Positions 58,939 to 64,000 of a stretch of 64,000 nt of DNA are shown here, piece by piece. The notes beneath the pieces were generated by a model that saw only the letters and a list, made by a program, of their open reading frames with translations, was not told the DNA's origin and did not search any database. Position 1 is the stretch's first letter. Each line of letters starts with the position of its first letter. The DNA is from Anaerolineaceae bacterium (GTDB lineage: Bacteria; Chloroflexota; Anaerolineae; Anaerolineales; Anaerolineaceae): contig JARKPB010000010.1 of the NCBI GenBank assembly GCA_029975475.1, positions 1 through 64,000 on the forward strand. The letters are read 5' to 3'. The position numbers and the translations under genes were made by a program.

Positions 58939-59859
58939 ATGCCCGATCTCGTTTCGGTGATAATTCCAACATATAACCGCCGCGCATTAACCATCCGGGC
59001 TGTGGAAAGCGTCCTCGCTCAAACCTACCCGCATTTCGAGGTAATTGTGGTGGATGACGGTTCTACAGACGACACCATCGAATATTTATCGAGAATTCCT
59101 GATCCCCGGGTAAAGGTGCTTCCAATCAAACACAGCGGGCACCCTTCCATCGCCAGAAACGCCGGTATTGAGATTGCGAAGGGAGAATACATCGCTTTAT
59201 TGGATTCGGACGATGAATGGCTCCCACCAAAGTTGGAAAAACAGGTAGAGGTATTCACAAAGTTGCCTGCTACCGGCATGGTTTGTTCCGATGCGTATAA
59301 AATTGATTTGAATGGGGAGGAAATAAGCCTGTATCATGGAAAAAAACTTTCGGCCGGATATTTCACCCTGAACAGGCTCTTAAAAAGCAATCCGGTCATT
59401 TGCTCATCAGCGCTCATCAGGAAGAAAATTTTTTCGGACGTTGGACTTTTTTCTCATGATTTCGTTTTCCGTGCTGCCGAAGACTATGTTTTTTGGTTAA
59501 GAATGGCCAGAAGTTACCCAATTTATTATCTGGATTGCCCTTTGCTGAATTACCGCGTAACCCAAGACAGCCTCACCTTACAAGCGACCAGGTCTCAAAC
59601 CCTTCATCGACTCATCAATATCCTTGATTGGTTCGGAAGAGAATATCCGGACAGCTATAAAGAAAACAAAATTACCATAAGACAAAAAATAAGTGAGTAT
59701 TATTATCAATTACAAAAAGATTCAGCAGAAATCAAAGACATAAAAAGGTTCTTTCTTTACTGGTATAAAGCATTCCAGCGCACACCCTTTTCGATAAGGA
59801 ACCTCAAAAAAGCAGGATTGAATCTAATTTTGCTCGTAAAGTCAATGCTTAAGTCATAA
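58939..59859 (+). CDS. GT2-family glycosyltransferase
   Basis: A 306-residue GT-A enzyme. VSVIIPTYNRRALTIRAVESVLAQTYPHFEVIVVDDGSTDDT near 4-45 is the family start and LLDSDDEW near 87-94 is the DxD metal site. It transfers an activated sugar, cytoplasmic face. ATG 58939 has GAGG five bases upstream; a TTG at 58906 overlaps the wzt stop and is less likely. Lys/Ile/Asn codons become frequent towards the end, and the DNA is AT-rich, consistent with horizontal origin. Confidence 0.9.
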   Translation: MPDLVSVIIPTYNRRALTIRAVESVLAQTYPHFEVIVVDDGSTDDTIEYLSRIPDPRVKVLPIKHSGHPSIARNAGIEIAKGEYIALLDSDDEWLPPKLEKQVEVFTKLPATGMVCSDAYKIDLNGEEISLYHGKKLSAGYFTLNRLLKSNPVICSSALIRKKIFSDVGLFSHDFVFRAAEDYVFWLRMARSYPIYYLDCPLLNYRVTQDSLTLQATRSQTLHRLINILDWFGREYPDSYKENKITIRQKISEYYYQLQKDSAEIKDIKRFFLYWYKAFQRTPFSIRNLKKAGLNLILLVKSMLKS

Positions 59860-59874
59860 AACTCACAGGAGATT

Positions 59875-59925
59875 ATGATTAATATTTTACCCTTTCATAA
59901 GCGGCAAATAACGGATCCAATCTAA
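59875..59925 (+). pseudogene. Possible remnant of a gene start (16 codons)
   Basis: CAGGAG sits five bases before an ATG that opens MINILPFHKRQITDPI and then stops. The good ribosome site with such a short frame, inside an AT-rich 217-bp gap between glycosyltransferase genes, suggests a deleted gene. It could also be chance. The rest of the gap (59926-60076) holds A-runs and no recognisable gene. Confidence 0.25.
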
Positions 59926-60076
59926 ACCAACCCGGGAGAAAAAATCGGGTAAAAGAGAGCCAATTGCAGTAAGGGCTGAAAAAAAAACGGAACAGAAATT
60001 TCACCCAGGAGAAAAATATCTCCTAAAATTTATATTTGGCGGCAGATAAGGGGTCAGAAATCTGGAGTTGACCAAC

Positions 60077-60958
60077 ATGGCTTACTTAATCGCTCGTTTA
60101 CAAGGTGGTCTGGGAAATCAAATGTTCCAGTACGCGGCGGCGATGCAAGTTTCAAAACAAAGCGGCTACCGTTTTTTCATTGACAGCAGTTATTATCTGG
60201 ATCAGGAAAGGATTGCGCCGAATAATACCGTAAGGGAATACCGCCTGGACGCTTTTAACATTTCTGCAAAGAATATCCCAAAATATCCCGCTATAATTGC
60301 CTATTCACTGACAAAGAAAAGGCGAATAAACTATTGGCTTCGAGCAGTTAAGATCCCTCTGCTTCACTGGCAATTACTGACCGAAAACAACTACATGTCG
60401 CGCGCACACAATTTGGTCATGTATGACTACTGGAACAGCGAGCAATATTTTTCAGAGGTCGCATCCGAAATCAAGAAGGAATTTACCTTGCGGTATCCGC
60501 TATCTTCTGAGGCGATCGGCTGGGAACGCATAATTCAGGAAACAAATTCGGTCAGCATTCATGTTCGCAGGACTGATTACGTCAATAATCCAATCACCAA
60601 TCAATATCACGGGGTTTTGCCGTTAAGTTATTACCGGAAGGGGCTCGAAATCATCAAACAAAAACTTAATCACCCGGAATTTTTTGTATTTTCCGATGAT
60701 ATCGCCTGGTCTAAAGACCACTTAGATTTTCTATCCCCGGTCAATTTTGTTAAAATTAACGGGAAAAATCAAGATGTAGAAGAACTCTATCTACTTTCAC
60801 AATGCCAGCACCATATTATTGCCAACAGTACTTATAGCTGGTGGGGAGCGTGGTTATCCAACAATCCCGACAAGATGGTAATCGCCCCCCGAGTATGGAG
60901 ACCCGGAGTGGATGCAAAAACAGCCGGGATTGTCCCTGACGGCTGGCTTGTAATTTAA
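60077..60958 (+). CDS. GT11-family alpha-1,2-fucosyltransferase
   Basis: A 293-residue GT11 enzyme that adds fucose from GDP-fucose. The N-terminal LQGGLGNQMFQYAAAMQVSKQSG near 8-30 is the classical first motif; SIHVRRTDYVNNP near 169-181 is the GDP-fucose-binding HxRRxDY, and IIANSTYSWWGAWLSNNPDK near 257-276 is motif III. ATG 60077 has GGAG at nine bases; a TTG at 60068 is too close to it. The gene is AT-rich, like its neighbours. It implies a fucosylated surface glycan. Confidence 0.93.
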   Translation: MAYLIARLQGGLGNQMFQYAAAMQVSKQSGYRFFIDSSYYLDQERIAPNNTVREYRLDAFNISAKNIPKYPAIIAYSLTKKRRINYWLRAVKIPLLHWQLLTENNYMSRAHNLVMYDYWNSEQYFSEVASEIKKEFTLRYPLSSEAIGWERIIQETNSVSIHVRRTDYVNNPITNQYHGVLPLSYYRKGLEIIKQKLNHPEFFVFSDDIAWSKDHLDFLSPVNFVKINGKNQDVEELYLLSQCQHHIIANSTYSWWGAWLSNNPDKMVIAPRVWRPGVDAKTAGIVPDGWLVI

Positions 60959-61023
60959 ACCCCAAAATCCATATACTCATACATAACAAATGATGTTTAT
61001 AAAATTAAGCGCAAGCTATTTCC

Positions 61024-62349
61024 ATGAATATTGTTCAGGTTAACCAACACGACCTGCGCGGCGGTGGGGCGCTTATTGCCTACCAGCTTCACCTGGGCTA
61101 CCTGAAACGGGGTTTACCCGTGCGCTTTCTGGTCAGCCAGCCCAGCGCAGAAACCGCCGGCGTCGAAGCAATCCCAACCCCGGAGGACTTGTATCCGGCG
61201 GTCGCCTGGTTTCGGAAATATTCCAGAAAACTTAAAAAGTCAGGGTTGAACGTTTTAGGCAGGGCGTTTAATGTTCTGGCTGAGCCCCACCGCTACCTGG
61301 CGAATCTGATGGGGCGCGAGGAATTTAATTACCCGGGGTTCGAGGTCTGGCTGTCCTCCGCCAACCCCCAACCGGAATTGCTGCATCTGCACAACCTGCA
61401 CGACCGCTACTTTGACCTGCGCGCCCTGCCGCGTCTTAGCCAAAGATTTCCGGTCTTAATTACGCTACACGACACCTGGCTGTTGAGCGGGCACTGCGCG
61501 CACTTTTTAGACTGCCAGCGCTGGCAGACCGGCTGCGGGAACTGTCCCTACCTGGATGTTTACCCCGCTCTGCGCCGCGACGGAAGCGCGGCCAACTGGC
61601 GCGCCCGCCGCGCGATTTACGCCCAGAGCCGGCTCTACCTGGCCGCTCCCTCCCAATGGGTCATCGACCAGACCCGGCAGTCGATCCTGTGGCCCGCTGT
61701 GCGGATTTCCAGGGTGATCCGCAACGGTATTGACCTGGGCATATTCCGCCCGGCTGACAAAACCGCCGCGCGGGCTGCGCTGGGTTTACCGCAGGACGCC
61801 CTGGTGGTCCTGTTCACCGCCAACCGTGTGAAAGCCAACCAGTTTAAGGATTATCCTACCCTGCGCCGCGCGGTCAGCCTGGCAGCGGAAGGATTGCCCG
61901 ATCAGCGCCTGATCTTTCTCGCGCTGGGAGAAGATGCCCCGACTGAATTCGCCGGTAAAGCGGAACTGAGGTTTCTGCCGCACCGAACTGGCGCCGCTTC
62001 TGTGGCCGGGATCTATCAGGCCGCCGACCTCTATATTCACGCCGCCAGGGCGGACACGTACCCGACGACCATCCTGGAAGCCCAGGCCTGCGGTCTGCCG
62101 GTCGTCGCCACCGCAGTGGGCGGCATTCCTGAACAGGTTATAGAGGGGGTGAACGGCTTTCTCACCCCGCCAGCGGACCCGGCGGCGATGGCCGACAGGA
62201 TCCAAACTTTAGCCAGGGACGAGCAGATGCGGGATCATTTCAGCCAGGAGGCGCTGGCCTTTGCCAGAAAACATCACGACCAGCAGCGCATGATCGCTGA
62301 ATACCTGGCGTATTACCGGGAAATCCTGGGTGACTATCACCAAGCCTAA
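61024..62349 (+). CDS. GT4-type glycosyltransferase
   Basis: A 441-residue GT-B enzyme with [19 protein letters not shown] near 11-29 and a donor domain from about 250 ([20 protein letters not shown]). The family block [38 protein letters not shown] near 341-378 has the E-x7-E-type residues. Six Cys/His residues near 155-180 ([19 protein letters not shown]) look like a metal-binding insert common to this subgroup. GC content returns to the genome average inside this gene. It ends 17 bp before the second wzt. Confidence 0.92.
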   Translation: MNIVQVNQHDLRGGGALIAYQLHLGYLKRGLPVRFLVSQPSAETAGVEAIPTPEDLYPAVAWFRKYSRKLKKSGLNVLGRAFNVLAEPHRYLANLMGREEFNYPGFEVWLSSANPQPELLHLHNLHDRYFDLRALPRLSQRFPVLITLHDTWLLSGHCAHFLDCQRWQTGCGNCPYLDVYPALRRDGSAANWRARRAIYAQSRLYLAAPSQWVIDQTRQSILWPAVRISRVIRNGIDLGIFRPADKTAARAALGLPQDALVVLFTANRVKANQFKDYPTLRRAVSLAAEGLPDQRLIFLALGEDAPTEFAGKAELRFLPHRTGAASVAGIYQAADLYIHAARADTYPTTILEAQACGLPVVATAVGGIPEQVIEGVNGFLTPPADPAAMADRIQTLARDEQMRDHFSQEALAFARKHHDQQRMIAEYLAYYREILGDYHQA

Positions 62350-62366
62350 AACCAGAAAGCACGGAA

Positions 62367-63617
62367 ATGCCTGACCTAGCCATTCAAGTTCAGAACCTCA
62401 GCAAACGCTACCGCCTCGGCGCCGCCCAGGCGCGCTACCAGACCCTGCGCGAGAGCCTTATCCGCGCCGCGCGCTCCTTCGGCCGCCGGGATCCCTCCCC
62501 GGAAACCATTATCTGGGCGCTCAAAGACGTCTCCTTCGAGGTCCGCCAGGGCGAAGCCGTCGGCATCATCGGCCGCAACGGCGCCGGTAAGTCTACCCTG
62601 CTCAAAATCCTCTCGCGCATCACCAAACCCACCTCCGGACGCGCCTTGATCCACGGTCGGGTCGGCTCGCTCCTCGAAGTCGGCACCGGCTTTCACCCCG
62701 AACTCACCGGCCGCGAGAACATCTACCTCAACGGCGCGATCCTCGGTATGCGCCGCGCCGAGATCGAGCGCAAGTTCGACGAGATCGTGGCGTTCTCTGA
62801 AATCGAAAAGTTCCTCGATACCCCGGTCAAGTTCTACTCTTCCGGCATGTACGTGCGCCTGGCTTTCGCCGTGGCCGCTCACCTGGAACCCGAAATCCTG
62901 GTGGTGGATGAAGTCCTGGCGGTCGGCGACGCTCAGTTTCAGAAAAAATGCCTGGGCAAGATGGACGAGGTCAGCAAGGGCGGGCGCACCGTGCTCTTTG
63001 TCAGCCATAATATGGGGGCGGTGAAGTCCCTGTGCGCCAGCGCCATCCTGCTCGATCAGGGACAAATCGCGCGCATCGGCGGGGTAGATGCGGTCATCAG
63101 CCAGTATCTGAACAGCAGCGACGGGGCGGAATACCCGGCCCTGAGCTTTGAGGATCAGCCCGCGCTGCCGCTGCAGTTGACCCGCGTGGCGGTGGTAGAT
63201 GAGCAGGGGCTGCCAGCGCGCATGTTTTCGTACGCCGAACCGCTGCGCCTGGAAATTGGCTACCGCGTCCACCGCCCGATCCCGCAGGCTTACATCGCCC
63301 TGCACATTCACGACAGCGATCTGAACACGCTCTTGTTTTCGCGCGATTTTGAGTACAAACCGGAACTGCTCGACCGCCGCGAAGCGGGTGATTACGCTTA
63401 CACGGTGGTTATTCCCGAAAAAGTGTTCGCGCCTGGCCTCTACCGCATCAGCGTGCACGCCACGCTGACCTACGGCGGGGTGGTTCACCGCGCCGACCAC
63501 GCCTGCCCGTTTGAAATCATTGACACCGGCAGTCAGTGGGCAAAAATGGGCTTTCCCTGGCAGGGCAAACTTTCCGTGCCGGTCACCTGGCTGGAGAAGC
63601 CTGAAGAAGGCCGGTAG
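62367..63617 (+). CDS. Polysaccharide ABC exporter ATPase (Wzt type), copy 2
   Basis: A 416-residue ATPase whose residues about 44-218 are identical to those of copy 1. Walker A, signature and Walker B lie at the same places. The C-terminal domain from about 240 is a different carbohydrate-binding domain (LQLTRVAVVDEQGLPARMFSYAEPLRLEIGYRVH, later YRISVHATLTYGGVVHRADHACPFEI). The first 40 residues differ moderately. Without its own permease here it may share the Wzm at 56783 and give the exporter a second glycan specificity (inference). Its stop is followed at once by the next start. Confidence 0.94.
   Translation: MPDLAIQVQNLSKRYRLGAAQARYQTLRESLIRAARSFGRRDPSPETIIWALKDVSFEVRQGEAVGIIGRNGAGKSTLLKILSRITKPTSGRALIHGRVGSLLEVGTGFHPELTGRENIYLNGAILGMRRAEIERKFDEIVAFSEIEKFLDTPVKFYSSGMYVRLAFAVAAHLEPEILVVDEVLAVGDAQFQKKCLGKMDEVSKGGRTVLFVSHNMGAVKSLCASAILLDQGQIARIGGVDAVISQYLNSSDGAEYPALSFEDQPALPLQLTRVAVVDEQGLPARMFSYAEPLRLEIGYRVHRPIPQAYIALHIHDSDLNTLLFSRDFEYKPELLDRREAGDYAYTVVIPEKVFAPGLYRISVHATLTYGGVVHRADHACPFEIIDTGSQWAKMGFPWQGKLSVPVTWLEKPEEGR
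62495..63023 (+). repeat. 529-bp direct repeat (Wzt ATPase block), copy 2
   Basis: Second copy of 57773-58301, same strand, 4722 bp apart, with six silent differences. Long direct repeats such as this allow recombination that would delete or duplicate the glycosyltransferase genes between them. Confidence 0.92.
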
Positions 63618-64000
63618 ATGCGTAAGCTTCGTGGGTTGTATCAAAAAATCTTTCCAAAGCGCTTTCGCGAAGTGTTCGCCGCGCTGCGCTTCTCATTCTG
63701 GCAGAGCTGCTGGTATCCCCCCACCCTGGTTCGCACGCTGGGCGAGGCGGATTTGCGGGAGATGGCCCGGCGCCTGCGGTCGCTCAAAGATCAGTACCGC
63801 GGGCAGCGCTGCTTTATCATGGGCAACGGACCCAGCCTGAACCGCATGGACCTCTCGCTGCTGGCCGGCGAGCACGTCTGGGCTTCTAACCGTGCGTATC
63901 TGCTTTTCGACCGCATCTCCTGGCGGCCCGATTTTTACATCGCCGTGGACCGGCGGGTTGTGCCGGACAACGCGGAAGAATTAAACCGGCTGGCAGAAGC
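63618..64000 (+). CDS. DUF115-like (MptE-like) glycan-locus protein, 3' truncated by window
   Basis: The first 127 residues of a gene that runs off the window. FIMGNGPSLNRMDLSLLAGE near 66-85, then WASNRAYLLF and RPDFYIAVDRRVV near 107, fit the DUF115 / 6-hydroxymethylpterin-pyrophosphokinase-MptE-like fold often found in surface-polysaccharide loci, where a sialic-acid- or phosphate-transfer role is suspected. The ATG directly follows the wzt stop (TAGATG). Only the start can be judged. Confidence 0.72.
   Translation, partial: MRKLRGLYQKIFPKRFREVFAALRFSFWQSCWYPPTLVRTLGEADLREMARRLRSLKDQYRGQRCFIMGNGPSLNRMDLSLLAGEHVWASNRAYLLFDRISWRPDFYIAVDRRVVPDNAEELNRLAE

Noticed and set aside
62376-63644. 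422-codon minus-strand frame opposite wzt copy 2
   Set aside because: It is an antisense shadow; the same pattern appears opposite copy 1 because the DNA is repeated.
1-64000. CRISPR arrays, insertion sequences, phage or attachment sites
   Set aside because: No regularly spaced repeats, transposase or integrase genes, or terminal inverted repeats were seen anywhere in the window.

Overview
The window reads as a bacterial chromosome of moderately high GC with tightly packed genes and short gaps. The gene mix suggests a Chloroflexota (Anaerolineae-like) member: a DnaB/DnaD/DnaC-type primosome, RNase J, many lipoprotein and EamA genes, NfeD, and a Wzm/Wzt export locus. That placement is inferred from gene content, not from a search. 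There are no phage genes, no transposases and no CRISPR array.

Layout. (1) 1-1679, minus: tRNA-Thr(TGT), tRNA-Tyr(GTA), tRNA-Thr(GGT) and tuf behind one promoter. This is the enterobacterial thrU-tyrU-glyT-thrT-tufB order without the glycine tRNA. (2) 1848-4596, plus: a metallo-beta-lactamase-fold protein with lost metal ligands, a small unknown protein, a MutY carrying an intact Nudix box, and Pcm. (3) 4695-6536, minus: RNase J with a long structured leader. (4) 6601-15957, minus: a nine-gene operon under its own HutC-type GntR repressor. It encodes a divergent PurD-like ligase, an M42 peptidase, an NMT1/THI5-like ABC importer, a PfkB kinase, a PurL-like protein lacking its last domain, and a BtpA/SgcQ protein. 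This is the best candidate for an undescribed pathway. (5) 16052-22065, minus: DUF151 nuclease, dnaB, dnaD-like, a helicase loader with two tandem AAA+ domains, and uvrC. (6) 22135-29920, mostly plus: a response regulator without its phospho-acceptor Asp, an alkyltransferase, EamA, Era, a YhhN protein, YitT (minus) and a large solute-binding/PAS/GAF/HD-GYP sensor. (7) 29953-38941: an unknown protein, a second EamA, a zinc-ribbon membrane protein, HAD and 2-hydroxyacid dehydrogenase genes, and an aldehyde dehydrogenase/CoA-transferase operon. (8) 38938-48593, minus: a Cys-rich lipoprotein, a C39-like peptidase, sbcD, a CorC/CNNM protein, sbcC and two glycosyltransferases. (9) 48702-56679: NfeD, an isoleucine/methionine CAT tRNA flanked by tRNA-like fragments, two large multi-pass membrane proteins and an S41 protease. 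(10) 56726-64000, plus: a polysaccharide export and glycosylation locus with one Wzm, two Wzt proteins sharing a near-identical 529 bp ATPase block, a GT2, a GT11 fucosyltransferase, a GT4 and the start of a DUF115-like gene. Its middle part (about 58300-61020) is visibly AT-richer than the flanks, as expected for recently acquired surface-glycan genes.

How parts work together. Group 4 couples uptake, phosphorylation and purine-pathway-like chemistry under one repressor. Group 5 is a replication-start and repair block. Group 10 builds and exports a surface glycan. Positions and motifs were read by eye; family names come from remembered motifs, and no database search was run.
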